The notes: generated by a model from the sequence alone, not told the origin. A stretch of DNA of 64,000 nt from Franconibacter helveticus LMG 23732 (GCF_000463115.2 NZ_AWFX01000042.1:378342-442341); one strand, 5' to 3'; counted from the first letter of the stretch, positions 8,944 to 18,074 are shown. Program-made: numbers and translations.

Positions 8944-9705
8944 TCAGAGATCCACAAGCCTTAGCTTATCCCCGTAAGCGGCCGCGCTTTTCTCGCTTTT
9001 CTTTTTGTCGGTGATAATCAAGTCGATCTCCGCAATGCTGCAAACATGCGAAAGCGCGCGATAACCAAGCTTGGAGGAGTCCGCCAGCACAACGCGCGTT
9101 TTCGCGGCTTTAAGAATGGCCGTTTTTGTGGGCAGCTCGATGGCGTTGACGTTAGTGATGCCCGCCTCGGGATGCACCCCTTCCGCGCCAAGAAACGCCC
9201 AGTCTGCGTAAACTTCGCTGAACTTTCGCGTGGTATCCGGGCCAACCAGGGTGTAGGAGTTGCCGACAACCGCGCCGCCGGTAACATTCAGGTTGATGGC
9301 CGGATACTGGCTTAACAGCATGGCAATGTTCAGATCGTTGGTGATGACCGTCAGGTTCTTTTTTGTCGTGAGTTTTTCAGCAAGCTCATAAACCGTAGAG
9401 CCGTTATCCAGTATTACCGAATCACCGTCGGCAATAAGCGAAGCGGCATAGGCGCCAATGGCCGCCTTCGCTTCATGATGCCGGTTTTTACGGATGCTGT
9501 AAGGCGTGTCCTGTTCTTGCGTGACGAGCGCAGGCAGTACGCCGCCATGGGTTCTGATAATCTGCTGCGTTTTTTCCAGGTGAATTAAATCCCGACGAAT
9601 GGTTGAACTGTCTACCGCGAAGGCTTCCGCCAGCTGGTTGGCATTCAGATACCCGGTGGAGCTGAGCAGGGAAAGGATCTTCTCCCGCCTCTCGTTTGCC
9701 TGCAT
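8944..9705 (-). CDS. DeoR/GlpR family transcriptional repressor
   Basis: 253 residues from ATG 9705, chosen over an upstream in-frame codon because MQANERREKIL is the typical family start and GAGGG precedes it. The N-terminal winged helix-turn-helix (residues 5-57) contains the DeoR signature VDSSTIRRDL. The remainder is the DeoRC ligand domain with ILDNGSTVYELA and ITND motifs, which senses phosphosugars. It is divergent from the SIS-kinase-symporter operon, and palindromes in between are its likely operator, so it probably represses that operon and itself. Confidence 0.9.
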   Translation of the reverse strand: MQANERREKILSLLSSTGYLNANQLAEAFAVDSSTIRRDLIHLEKTQQIIRTHGGVLPALVTQEQDTPYSIRKNRHHEAKAAIGAYAASLIADGDSVILDNGSTVYELAEKLTTKKNLTVITNDLNIAMLLSQYPAINLNVTGGAVVGNSYTLVGPDTTRKFSEVYADWAFLGAEGVHPEAGITNVNAIELPTKTAILKAAKTRVVLADSSKLGYRALSHVCSIAEIDLIITDKKKSEKSAAAYGDKLRLVDL

Positions 9706-9832
9706 TTCTTCATCCCTCGCACAATTAAGTGCAGTCGATTTTAACACATTATTCGGGCATCTCGCCCTTTTAACCCGGCTTTTAATGACTTACCTCACAG
9801 GCCAGCAATAAGTTAACCCTATCAAATAATCG

Positions 9833-9864
9833 ATATCGTGCATTGACTTGCACGATATCGTGCA
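9833..9864. promoter_or_regulatory. Palindromic operator of the DeoR-type regulator
   Basis: Two overlapping symmetries are seen. ATATCGTGCA (9833-9842) pairs with TGCACGATAT (9849-9858) across 6 bp, and TGCACGATATCGTGCA (9849-9864) is itself a perfect 16-bp palindrome. Binding by the divergent DeoR-type protein is inferred. Confidence 0.75.
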
Positions 9865-9870
9865 TATAGG
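9843..9870 (+). promoter_or_regulatory. Promoter of the SIS-ROK-symporter operon
   Basis: -35 TTGACT (9843-9848) and -10 TATAGG (9865-9870) are separated by 16 bp. The 16-bp spacer is exactly the perfect palindrome 9849-9864, so bound repressor would exclude RNA polymerase. Confidence 0.65.
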
Positions 9871-9906
9871 GTGTAACCGTACTGTTAACGTTACTGAGAG
9901 GTTTTT

Positions 9907-10920
9907 ATGTCTACCCCCTATGAAAATGATATCGCCATGCAGCCGCAGGCCGTTGAAGCGCAACTTGCGAATCCGCTGCCCGCGACGCTGCGCACGGTGC
10001 AGCTTGCCAGCTATGACAGGATAATCCTGACCGGTATGGGTTCATCGGACTATGCGCTGATCCCGGTTGAGCGCGCGCTGGCTAACCGCGGCTACCCTGT
10101 CTGGCGGGTGGACGCCGGTCGCCTGCTGGATATGCCGGGGCTTATCACAGAGAACACCCTGCTCTGGGCGACCTCCCAGTCGGGCATGAGCGGAGAAGTG
10201 GTCGCTTTGCTGGAAAAAGGCCGCCGTCCGCGCACGCTGATTGGCCTGACCAACGACCGGGAAAGCGTGCTGGCTGCAAAAGCGGACGTGCTGGTGACGC
10301 TGGAGAGCGGCGATGAAGCGACCGTCAGCTCCAAAAGCTATCTCAACACGCTTATCGCCTGTCACCGCGTGCTCGCCAGCCTGCTTGGCGAAGATGAAGC
10401 GCAAGTGTGCAGCGCAGCAGCGGCAGCGCTTGCGGGCATTCGCTCGCTGGTGGGCGAAAGCGCCAGCGTGGCGGGCATCGCCGGGCAGCTCTTTACCGCC
10501 GAACGTCCCCGTATTGCTTACATCGGCACGGGCGCTTACGCCGCGAACGCGCTTACCGGCGCGTTGATCACCAAAGAAGCGTCGAAAGTCAGCGCCGAAG
10601 GGTTTATCGGCGGCGAATTCCGCCACGGCCCGCTGGAAACCTCCGGCAAAGGCATGCTGGCGGTGCTGCTTGGCAAACCCGGCGATGAAACGCTGGAAAA
10701 GCTCGCCGCCGAGATGCTGGCGAACGGCACCCAGGTTGTCACCATTGGACAAACGCCTTACGCCGGCTCGGCGCTGTTGCCTGTGCCGCAGGGCGAAGAG
10801 CTGGGCCAGTTGCTGTGCGGGTTTATCTACATTGAGCACCTGACGGTGGCGCTGGCGGAAAAAAATGGCTTTATCCCGGGGCATTTCCTGTACGGTCAAA
10901 AAATTACGGTGGCGGTATGA
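9907..10920 (+). CDS. SIS-domain phosphosugar isomerase/deglycase-like protein
   Basis: 337 residues with two sugar isomerase (SIS) domains. The first has ILTGMGSSDYA and TSQSGMSGEV, which bind the sugar phosphate. The second has YIGTGAYAANA and GGEFRHGPLE, the latter typical of the GlmS isomerase half and of Amadori deglycases such as FrlB. No glutaminase domain is attached. A likely reaction is isomerisation or cleavage of an amino-sugar 6-phosphate or an Amadori-type 6-phosphate made by the adjacent kinase. It is the first gene of the operon and overlaps the kinase gene by 4 bp (ATGA). The exact substrate cannot be read from the sequence. Confidence 0.85.
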   Translation: MSTPYENDIAMQPQAVEAQLANPLPATLRTVQLASYDRIILTGMGSSDYALIPVERALANRGYPVWRVDAGRLLDMPGLITENTLLWATSQSGMSGEVVALLEKGRRPRTLIGLTNDRESVLAAKADVLVTLESGDEATVSSKSYLNTLIACHRVLASLLGEDEAQVCSAAAAALAGIRSLVGESASVAGIAGQLFTAERPRIAYIGTGAYAANALTGALITKEASKVSAEGFIGGEFRHGPLETSGKGMLAVLLGKPGDETLEKLAAEMLANGTQVVTIGQTPYAGSALLPVPQGEELGQLLCGFIYIEHLTVALAEKNGFIPGHFLYGQKITVAV

Positions 10921-11837
10921 ATCCCACAACCTCAGCGGTCAGAGCGGGCGTCGATCTCGGGGGCACAGGCACCCGTATCCTTATTCACGGTGAAAGCGGG
11001 ATCGTAAGTTCCAGAACGGTTCCCACCGTACTGTTCAGCAGCATCGAACAAAGCCAGCGCGCGAAAGCGCTGGCCTCCCATGTGCTTGAACTCATTCCGC
11101 CCGGTATGGAGCTTGTCAGCCTGGGGATTGGCGCCAGCGGGCCGGTGGATACCGAAGCGGGCGTCATTACCAATAAAGATACGCTCGCCTGCTTTTCCTT
11201 TTTCCCGCTCGCGCAAATGCTGCGCGAGGAGCTCAGGGTAAAAGTCAGCATGGATAACGACGCCGTTGCCGCCGTGCTTGGCGAATATCACTTCGGCGCG
11301 GGCATTAACAGTCAGCGTCTGTTGATGGTGACGCTTGGCACGGGCATCGGCGTCGCGCTGCTGGAAAACGGCAAGCCGTTTCGCACCAGCAGCGGGCAGC
11401 ATCCCGAAGCGGGCCATATTCCCATTTCCGGCAACCCGGCGCCCTGCTACTGCGGGTTGCACGGATGCTGGGAAACGCTGGCCTCGCGAAGCTGGCTGCA
11501 ACAGAACCTGGAAAAGGCGCTGCCGGGCATCGCTTTTGAAAAGCAGGATCGCGATTTTTATCGCGAAATGGCGGCCCAGCGGGAAGACGTGGCGGCCCTG
11601 TTTCACCGCTACGGGAATTATCTTGGCCGGGGGCTGGTCACTTTATTAACGCTGTACGGGCCGGACCTGACGATCCTCAGCGGCAGCGCCGCCCATTATT
11701 ACCCGCTCTTTAAAGAAGGCCTTGAGCAGGCGCTCACCCGCTCAGAAGCCTATGCCATTAATAAAACGATTGTTCCTTCTGAATTAGGCGACGTTGCCGG
11801 CGCGCTGGGCGCGACGGTTATTCCGTCACTGAATTAA
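10917..11837 (+). CDS. ROK family sugar kinase
   Basis: 306 residues, normal for ROK kinases. The phosphate loop DLGGTGTR starts at residue 13. The ROK zinc motif is seen as CYCGLHGCWE (Cys177, Cys179, Cys184), after a histidine in EAGHIP. The protein has no N-terminal helix-turn-helix, so it is a kinase rather than a ROK repressor. It presumably phosphorylates the incoming sugar at C6 before the SIS protein acts. Translationally coupled to the SIS gene, and followed 34 bp later by the symporter. Confidence 0.88.
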   Translation: MNPTTSAVRAGVDLGGTGTRILIHGESGIVSSRTVPTVLFSSIEQSQRAKALASHVLELIPPGMELVSLGIGASGPVDTEAGVITNKDTLACFSFFPLAQMLREELRVKVSMDNDAVAAVLGEYHFGAGINSQRLLMVTLGTGIGVALLENGKPFRTSSGQHPEAGHIPISGNPAPCYCGLHGCWETLASRSWLQQNLEKALPGIAFEKQDRDFYREMAAQREDVAALFHRYGNYLGRGLVTLLTLYGPDLTILSGSAAHYYPLFKEGLEQALTRSEAYAINKTIVPSELGDVAGALGATVIPSLN

Positions 11838-11871
11838 ATCATCACAACATGACTTATGGCAGGTGAATATT

Positions 11872-13284
11872 ATGGTGCTTTCACAAAACAGACATGCGTC
11901 AGACAAGCCTGTAAAAATAAAAGCAAGCCTCTTTATCATGCTTTCCGTGCTTATCTCTTCTGTCGGCGGAATTATCTTTGGTTATGACACGGGCATTATT
12001 GGCGGCGCTATTGTTTATATCGGCAAAGCGTTTCACATAAACGATCTTATGCAAGGGGTGGTGGTCAGCACCTCTTTATTTGGCGCGATGATCGGCGCGC
12101 TCGCCGCTGGCCCATTGGGCGATAAATATGGCCGTAAGGCAGTGCTGTTTATTTCCGGTCTCTTTTTTGCCGTCGGCGCAGCCGGTTCCGGCTTGAGCCA
12201 GAGCATTGAAGCGCTTACCGCCGCGCGCATTCTTCAGGGGATAGGCGTCGGGGCCTCTTCGGTGCTTGTGCCTGTTTATATTGCCGAGCTTTCGCCTGCA
12301 AAGATCCGCGGCGTGCTGGTGACCTCTTTCCAGCTGATGATTACCGTGGGGATTGTGCTGGCCTATGGCGTTAACGCTGGCGCGGAAAGCAGCGGCGCCT
12401 GGCGCTTTCCGGTCGGCATCGCCGGGATCTTCGGCGTGATGCTGGCGGTGGGCGTGCTGTTTGTAACGGAATCTCCCCGCTGGCTTATTGCCGTCAAACG
12501 TCGGGATGCCGCGCTGGTTACGCTGAAAAAGCTCCGGGGAAGCGAAGATGTTGAGGCGGAAATGCAGGAGACAGAGCGCCTGGACAAAATTGAACAGCAG
12601 ACCATGCGCTGGCGCGATTTGCTGAGCGGACACGTGCGCCCGATGATTATTATCGGCGTGCTGGTCGCCTTCTTTTCCAACGCCTGCGGTATAAACCTGG
12701 TCATCTATTTTGCGCCGCAAATCCTTCAGTCCAGCGGGTTTACCTCGTCGGTCTCCTGGATGGGCACCCTTGGCTTAGGCGTGACCAACGTTATTTTCAC
12801 CGTTGTGGGTATGCTTATTGTCGACAAAGTCGGTCGTCGGCCGCTGCTGATAGCTGGCGCCGTTGGCTTAACCGCAAGCCTGGTTATTCTGGCGGTGCTG
12901 TTTTCCGTTCCGGCATTCCCCGCCAGCAACTGGCTCGCGCTGGCCTCACTGCTTTTTTATATTGTGATGTACGCCATTAGCCCAGGCATGCTTGGCTTTT
13001 TAATGATCTCTGAAATTTCGCCGTTAAGAGCGCGAGCCAAAGTCACCAGCCTTTCCATTTTTGTTATTTTCGCCACCAATCTGGTTATCGCCCTGCTCTC
13101 TTTACCCATGTTAAATGGCCTTGGCGTCTCGCAAACGTTCTGGATATTTTCCGCCATCTGCGTGGCTTTCACTTTATTTAGCTTTTACGTGCCGGAAACG
13201 AAAGGAAAAAGCCTGGAAGAAGTGGAGCTGTTATTTAAAGAGAAATACCACGCGGCGCAACAACAAAATAAAGCCGTAAATTAA
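11872..13284 (+). CDS. Sugar-proton symporter (MFS sugar porter family)
   Basis: 470 residues from ATG 11872, preferred over GTG 11863 because AGGTG lies 7 bp before the ATG. Twelve helices with sugar-porter signatures: GYDTGIIGGA in helix 1, GPLGDKYGRK in loop 2-3, PVYIAELSPAKIRG after helix 4, and PETKGKSLEEVE at the end. These place it with GalP, AraE and XylE. Importing an unphosphorylated sugar would supply the ROK kinase of the same operon. Its last codons precede a strong hairpin at 13395-13417. Confidence 0.9.
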   Translation: MVLSQNRHASDKPVKIKASLFIMLSVLISSVGGIIFGYDTGIIGGAIVYIGKAFHINDLMQGVVVSTSLFGAMIGALAAGPLGDKYGRKAVLFISGLFFAVGAAGSGLSQSIEALTAARILQGIGVGASSVLVPVYIAELSPAKIRGVLVTSFQLMITVGIVLAYGVNAGAESSGAWRFPVGIAGIFGVMLAVGVLFVTESPRWLIAVKRRDAALVTLKKLRGSEDVEAEMQETERLDKIEQQTMRWRDLLSGHVRPMIIIGVLVAFFSNACGINLVIYFAPQILQSSGFTSSVSWMGTLGLGVTNVIFTVVGMLIVDKVGRRPLLIAGAVGLTASLVILAVLFSVPAFPASNWLALASLLFYIVMYAISPGMLGFLMISEISPLRARAKVTSLSIFVIFATNLVIALLSLPMLNGLGVSQTFWIFSAICVAFTLFSFYVPETKGKSLEEVELLFKEKYHAAQQQNKAVN

Positions 13285-13394
13285 TTTCCGCCTGTTCTTT
13301 TAAGTAACGAGTAACTTCTGTTAACGCGTTGTCTGTATCAGGGTTTATTTACAACCGCCCTGACGGCTGCCTGCGCGCGCATTACCCTGGTGAC

Positions 13395-13417
13395 CAGGCC
13401 TGCCAGCGGCAGGCCTG
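13395..13417. terminator. Hairpin between convergent transporter genes
   Basis: A perfect 10-bp stem (CAGGCCTGCC with GGCAGGCCTG) around an AGC loop, 11 bp before the stop codon of the opposing Fsr-like gene and 110 bp after the symporter stop. Position between convergent genes suggests a bidirectional terminator. A T-run is lacking. Confidence 0.5.
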
Positions 13418-13428
13418 AGCCAGAAAGA

Positions 13429-14658
13429 TTAATCAGGTTTGTGTTTCACTTGCGGCATCAGCAGCGTTGCCAGCCCTAACAGCGGAAGGAAACCGCAGGC
13501 GTTATACACCGAAACAATGCCGTAGAGATCCGCAAGTTTGCCAAGCCCTGCGGCGGCAATGCCGCCTACGCCGAACATCGTGCCGAACATAATGCCCGAC
13601 ACCATGCCGGTCCGCCCTGGCACCACCTCCTGAGCATAGACAACCAGTGCGGCAAAGGCGGACGAGAAGATGACGCCAATCACCAGCGTCAGCGCCACGG
13701 TCCAGAAAAAACCGACGTGCGGCAGAACGAGCGCAAAGGGGATCACGCCGAGAAAAGAGATCCACACCACCGCTTTGCGGCCAATGCGATCGCCCACTGG
13801 CCCGCCGATAAACGTCCCGACCGCCACCGCCGCCAGAAAGGCGAAGAGGCAAAGCTGCGCTTCTTTCAGCGAAACCGGGAAGCGCTGCATAAGGTAAAAA
13901 GTGTAGTAGTTGCTGATGGAGGCGATGTAGGTAAATTTAGCGAACAGCAGCACGCCCACGACGCTTAGCGCCAGGATTACCCGCCCCCGGGAAAGAGGCT
14001 CCACCGTGACGCGGTTATGCCTTTTGTTATGCGCATGGCCGTGGCGCACCGTCCACAGGCTGATGCGCGAAAGGACAAAAATCGCCAGCAGAGCGATTAA
14101 CATAAGCCAGGCGACCGAGTGCTGGCCATGCGGCAGGATAAGAAGCGCCGCCATCAGCGGGCCGAACGCCGTTCCGGCATTGCCGCCCACCTGGAAAGCG
14201 GACTGCGCCGTGCCGAATCGTCCGCCGGAGGCCATTCTGGCCACGCGGGACGCCTCGGGGTGAAACGTCGACGATCCCACGCCCACCAGCGCCGCCGCCA
14301 GCAGCAGCATGGGGTAACTGCCCGCCATCGCTAACAGGCCAATCCCCAGCAGCGTCACCCCCATGCCTGCCGGCAGCAAAAAAGGTTTAGGGTGTTTATC
14401 GGTATACAACCCGACCCACGGCTGGAGCAGCGAAGCGGTTATCTGGTAGACCAGCGCAATCATGCCAATCTGCGTATAAGACAGGGCATAGCTCGCTTTA
14501 AGCATCGGGAATATCGAGGGCAACGTAGCCTGGATAACGTCATTGCAGGCGTGCGTCAGGGCGACGGCGCCGACAATATTGACGAGAAATTTAGAGGTAT
14601 CCGTGGCGGGGGGAGCGATGGTTGCTGTTGTCCGGGCATTACATTCTGAAGAAGCCAT
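13429..14658 (-). CDS. Fosmidomycin-resistance (Fsr)-like MFS exporter
   Basis: 409 residues from ATG 14658, where AAGG precedes the codon and the length matches E. coli Fsr (406). Twelve helices. Stretches recalled from Fsr include SLLQPWVGLYTDK, FHPEASRVARMASGGR, FQVGGNAG, ASISNYYTFYLMQ and VYAQEVVPGR. Fsr exports fosmidomycin and other drugs by proton antiport. This protein is clearly in that family but diverged enough that it may be a paralogue with another substrate. A histidine/lysine-rich loop (HGHAHNKRHN) sits between helices 6 and 7. No local regulator is apparent. Confidence 0.82.
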   Translation of the reverse strand: MASSECNARTTATIAPPATDTSKFLVNIVGAVALTHACNDVIQATLPSIFPMLKASYALSYTQIGMIALVYQITASLLQPWVGLYTDKHPKPFLLPAGMGVTLLGIGLLAMAGSYPMLLLAAALVGVGSSTFHPEASRVARMASGGRFGTAQSAFQVGGNAGTAFGPLMAALLILPHGQHSVAWLMLIALLAIFVLSRISLWTVRHGHAHNKRHNRVTVEPLSRGRVILALSVVGVLLFAKFTYIASISNYYTFYLMQRFPVSLKEAQLCLFAFLAAVAVGTFIGGPVGDRIGRKAVVWISFLGVIPFALVLPHVGFFWTVALTLVIGVIFSSAFAALVVYAQEVVPGRTGMVSGIMFGTMFGVGGIAAAGLGKLADLYGIVSVYNACGFLPLLGLATLLMPQVKHKPD

Positions 14659-14911
14659 TGACCTTATCTCTTTTGCAGGGGATCCATTACCGCGTGCCGC
14701 TTTACTGCGCATTGTTGGTTTCAGCGCGACAGGCAGGTGTTATCAGGCGCTGAGTTTTTCGGGCAGGCTGGCTGAAGCGACATCTTAAACGCTTTTAATG
14801 TTTCTGAAATGTAAAATAAAGCGTTTGCCGTGAATAACCGCCGCTACGCGATCCTCTTATTGCCGCGCCAACCGGGACGCCGTAAAACATCCGCCCCGGC
14901 TGGCAGCGTCA

Positions 14912-15391
14912 TTAACGCTCCGCGAAGTTCAGCAACGCCTCGCCGTCAAGGCGATAGCGCACCCATTCGCTCTGGGGAAGCGCGCCAATGCTGCGGTAAA
15001 AGTCGATAGCGGGCTGGTTCCAGTCAAGCACGCTCCACTCCAGGCGTCCGCACTGGCGCTGTACCGCCAGCTGCGCGATATGTTTGATAAGCGCCTTGCC
15101 CGCGCCCTGCCCGCGCGCATCCGGCGACACATAAAGATCTTCCAGGTAGATGCCGTTACGACCAAGCCAGGTGGAGTAGCTGGTAAAAAACACCGCATAA
15201 CCTATCGTCACGCCGTCCGCTTCACAGATAAGCGCTTCGGTTTTACTCTCTGCGCCAAACAGCGTCTCGCGGATCTCCTGCGGCGAAGTCACTACCTCTT
15301 GCGGCGCTTTTTCATAAACCGCCAGTTCATAAATCATGTTGTAAATCACTTCGGCGTCAGTATCGCGCGCTTCGCGAATGCGGATAGTCAT
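14912..15391 (-). CDS. GNAT acetyltransferase, diamine (SSAT-like) type
   Basis: 159 residues from ATG 15391, with CAGGA 7 bp upstream. The GNAT fold is shown by the acetyl-CoA loop VSPDARGQGAGKALI. The segments ELAVYEKAPQEV and LEDLYVSPDARG, and the end LDWNQPAIDFYRSIGA, resemble the spermidine/spermine N-acetyltransferase (SSAT/thialysine acetyltransferase) branch. It may acetylate a polyamine or a lysine-like amine. The gene is divergent from a LysR gene, with 81 bp between them that could be the regulator's target. Confidence 0.82.
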   Translation of the reverse strand: MTIRIREARDTDAEVIYNMIYELAVYEKAPQEVVTSPQEIRETLFGAESKTEALICEADGVTIGYAVFFTSYSTWLGRNGIYLEDLYVSPDARGQGAGKALIKHIAQLAVQRQCGRLEWSVLDWNQPAIDFYRSIGALPQSEWVRYRLDGEALLNFAER

Positions 15392-15472
15392 GGGTTTTCC
15401 TGTGGTTACTGGATTGAGGCTGACAAGCATAAGCGCTATTTTGTCCTGCATGAAGTGCAACTAACTCAACAA

Positions 15473-16387
15473 ATGATGAACGCTATGCATCCTGCGCTGC
15501 GAAAGCTTGACCTTAACCTGCTGCCTGTTTTCGAGGCGGTGTTTCGCCACCGTTCCGTAAAACAGGCTGCGGATGAACTCTTTATGAGCACGTCGGCGCT
15601 CAGTCATGCGCTTTCACGCCTGCGCGCCGCCTTTAACGACCCGCTTTTTTATCGCGAAGGCCACCGGATGTGCCCCACCGTCTACGCCAGCGAGCTGGCG
15701 CCCGCCATCGCCTCTTCGCTTGCGGCGCTAAACCAGCAGCTTTCGCCGCGGCCCGCTTTTGACCCTTCCGCCAGCGACTACTGTTTTCAGATAGCGATAA
15801 CGGACTATACGGCTTTTTGCATCTTTCCGGGGCTGATAAAAGAGATTGAGCGCAGCGCGCCCGGCGTGCGCTTTGAGCTGCGCTATCTTCCGCACAGCCC
15901 GGCGCTGAACGAGCTGCTGGCTGGCGAAGTCGATCTGGCGCTGGGCTTTAGCGTGCCGGATGAGGTTACGCATCCGGATCTGGAGGCGATCGACTGGTTT
16001 GAGGATGAGTATGTTGTTATCAGCCATCCCCGCCGTACCGGCCTGACGCTGGAAGATTATCTGGCGGCCCGCCATCTGGTGGTCACGCCCTGGAATGAGC
16101 GCCAGGGCATTCTGGATCTCCAGCTGGAACGTCTGGGCCATACGCGCCAGGTGACGATGAAAACGCCCTCTATGCTGAGCGGGCCGTTTATCGTCGCGCA
16201 GAGCGATTTGCTGATGGCGATGCCGCGTTTCGCCGCCACCCGGCTGGCGCAGGCGGCAGGCGTCGCCCTGTTTACGCTGCCCTTTACCGTGCCGCCGTTC
16301 GAAGTAAAAATTTACTCCCACCTGCGCAGCGGCAAACGCGAGGCCACCGACTGGCTGAAGCAGGTTTTACGCCGCCTGGTCAGATAG
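15473..16387 (+). CDS. LysR family transcriptional regulator (divergent from SSAT-like gene)
   Basis: 304 residues from ATG 15473; ATG 15476 and 15485 are also possible and no strong ribosome site decides. The N-terminal helix-turn-helix (residues 9-68) has the pattern LDLNLLPVFEAVFRHRSVKQ and SHALSRLRAAFNDPLF, which resembles the LeuO/NodD-type branch. Residues 95-300 form the periplasmic-binding-like effector domain. Likely regulates the divergent acetyltransferase gene or itself. The effector is unknown. Confidence 0.87.
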   Translation: MMNAMHPALRKLDLNLLPVFEAVFRHRSVKQAADELFMSTSALSHALSRLRAAFNDPLFYREGHRMCPTVYASELAPAIASSLAALNQQLSPRPAFDPSASDYCFQIAITDYTAFCIFPGLIKEIERSAPGVRFELRYLPHSPALNELLAGEVDLALGFSVPDEVTHPDLEAIDWFEDEYVVISHPRRTGLTLEDYLAARHLVVTPWNERQGILDLQLERLGHTRQVTMKTPSMLSGPFIVAQSDLLMAMPRFAATRLAQAAGVALFTLPFTVPPFEVKIYSHLRSGKREATDWLKQVLRRLVR

Positions 16388-16541
16388 CTATCCGGCGAGG
16401 TCACGCGCCGGCATCGTATTGTTCTGTATTTAAAAGGCGCGGCAAAAAAACGTAGCCATGCCGCAAAGGCAACAGTAGGTTTTAGGGAACGTAAAACGAG
16501 AAACCGCCATTCCCTGCAAAATGAATGAATAAGGAAAGCGC

Positions 16542-17162
16542 ATGACCTCTTCAGACAGAACCCTTCCGGTTGGTTATTCCGATGTTGCGCCGGGCCATGT
16601 TGCAAGCGTAGTCACCTGCCTTGAAATGCTGAACGAGCCGGAAAAAAAAGGCGCCGCGCTGCCAGCCGGCGTGACGCTGGAAAAGCTGCAAAACCCCGAT
16701 TTACATGCCTACCGCGCGCTGTTTCGCAAGGTCGGCTCCGCCTGGCTGTGGTATTCACGCCTGTTGATGAGCGACGAAAAACTGCGCGCCATTCTTAACC
16801 GCGAAAGCGTCGACATCTACGTTATCAAAGCGAACCAGCAGGAGGCGGGCATTCTGGAGCTGGATTTTAGCGAGCCGGGGCAATGCGAGCTGTCGTTTCT
16901 GGGGCTGACGCCCGAGGCCACAGGCAAAGGGCTGGGACGCGCCGTCATGAACCAGGCCATAAACCTTGCCTGGTCGCGCCCCATTCAACGCTTCTGGGTG
17001 CATACCTGCTCGTTCGATCACCCCTCTGCGCTTGGCTTTTATATCCGCTCCGGCTTCAGGCCTTACGCCGTTCAGGTTGAAGTGCAGGCAGATCCGCGCC
17101 TGACGGGCCACCTGCCTGCCGACGCCGCGCCGCACATTCCGGTTATCCGCCCGGTGAAATAA
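16542..17162 (+). CDS. GNAT family N-acetyltransferase
   Basis: 206 residues. The GNAT core covers about 50-180, with the acetyl-CoA binding loop LTPEATGKGLGRAVM and the late motif HPSALGFYIRSGF. The N-terminal 50 residues precede the core and contain no known motif. AAGGA precedes the ATG. The gene is monocistronic, bounded by a strong hairpin at 17167-17189. The acceptor substrate cannot be inferred. Confidence 0.83.
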   Translation: MTSSDRTLPVGYSDVAPGHVASVVTCLEMLNEPEKKGAALPAGVTLEKLQNPDLHAYRALFRKVGSAWLWYSRLLMSDEKLRAILNRESVDIYVIKANQQEAGILELDFSEPGQCELSFLGLTPEATGKGLGRAVMNQAINLAWSRPIQRFWVHTCSFDHPSALGFYIRSGFRPYAVQVEVQADPRLTGHLPADAAPHIPVIRPVK

Positions 17163-17166
17163 TGCA

Positions 17167-17189
17167 AAAGCCAGTCGCAGACTGGCTTT
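17167..17189. terminator. Hairpin terminator between GNAT and methyltransferase genes
   Basis: A perfect 10-bp stem AAAGCCAGTC/GACTGGCTTT with GCA loop, 4 bp after the GNAT stop. The A/T-rich ends give short T-runs on both strands, fitting a bidirectional terminator for these convergent genes. Confidence 0.7.
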
Positions 17190-17207
17190 GCTGGCAAAAG
17201 AGACGTT

Positions 17208-17969
17208 TTACCGCGCCCGGAACATCAGGGTGTCGGTGGTGAACGAGCCATCTTGCTGAATGCTAAAGTGCTCGCGCACGCTGTCGGAAACGGTCTGCTG
17301 CAACAGGCGGATCGCCGTCACCAGGGGCGCAGGCGTTCGCATCCTCGCCACCCAGCTGCTGAATTCCAGTTCAAGACGGTCAGCCGCCATTTCCTGCACC
17401 GTCATACCCCCTTCGTTGACCAGCCGCAGCCATTCGCCCTGCGAGTAGTTGCGGACATGGGACGGGTCGCGCAGCATTTCCACGGTTTGCAGCCAGACAT
17501 CGCGCACCGGCTGGCCGGGCGAAGCGATATCCATCAGGATAAATTCGCCGCCGGGCTTCAGCACACGCTTTATTTCACGCAGCGCCATGCCGACATCGTG
17601 CCAGTGGTGGGCGGAATAACGGCTTATCACCACATCGAAACTCGCCGCCGGAAAAGGCAGCGCCTCGGCCTGGCCCTGGCGGGTGTCAATATTATGAAGT
17701 TCGCGTTCGCGCGCCGCCGCCTGCACTACCGCCAGCATTTTGTCTGACAGATCGTAAGCGGTAACGTGAGCGACCTTTGGCGCGGCGACGAAACTGGCAT
17801 GGCCCGCGCCGCAGCCGATATCCAGCAGCGAGGCGTGCGCCTTATCGTCGAGCCACGCGGCCAGCCGGGTTAAATCTTTACCCTGCGCATGCACGCTGCT
17901 TTGCAGATACGCCTGCGCCTGGTCGCCAAACTGCGCCCCAACTAATGCTTCGTGTGTGTTTGCTGTCAT
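17208..17969 (-). CDS. yafE: Class I SAM-dependent methyltransferase YafE
   Basis: 253 residues. Motif I is LLDIGCGAGHASFVA, followed by AYDLSDKML and the post-motif VISRYSAHHWHDVG, all shared with E. coli YafE as I remember it. Also shared are VRDVWLQTVEMLRDPSHVRNYSQGEW-type sequence in the second half and FSSWVARMRTP. YafE belongs to the UbiE/BioC-like methyltransferases, and its substrate is unknown. It is divergent from an XRE-type regulator with 105 bp between the starts. Confidence 0.83.
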   Translation of the reverse strand: MTANTHEALVGAQFGDQAQAYLQSSVHAQGKDLTRLAAWLDDKAHASLLDIGCGAGHASFVAAPKVAHVTAYDLSDKMLAVVQAAARERELHNIDTRQGQAEALPFPAASFDVVISRYSAHHWHDVGMALREIKRVLKPGGEFILMDIASPGQPVRDVWLQTVEMLRDPSHVRNYSQGEWLRLVNEGGMTVQEMAADRLELEFSSWVARMRTPAPLVTAIRLLQQTVSDSVREHFSIQQDGSFTTDTLMFRAR

Positions 17970-18074
17970 TTTTATCGCCTTATGGTCAGAAAAACCGGAG
18001 GAGTGAAGGGACTATACTGCGCGCTTTATACGGGTACAATATTGCTACTTATACTGGTATCAGGGAGTACCACC

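Noticed and set aside
15080-15472. N-terminal extension of the LysR gene by 131 codons
   Set aside because: The extension is antisense to the acetyltransferase gene; LysR proteins start directly before the helix-turn-helix, as at 15473.
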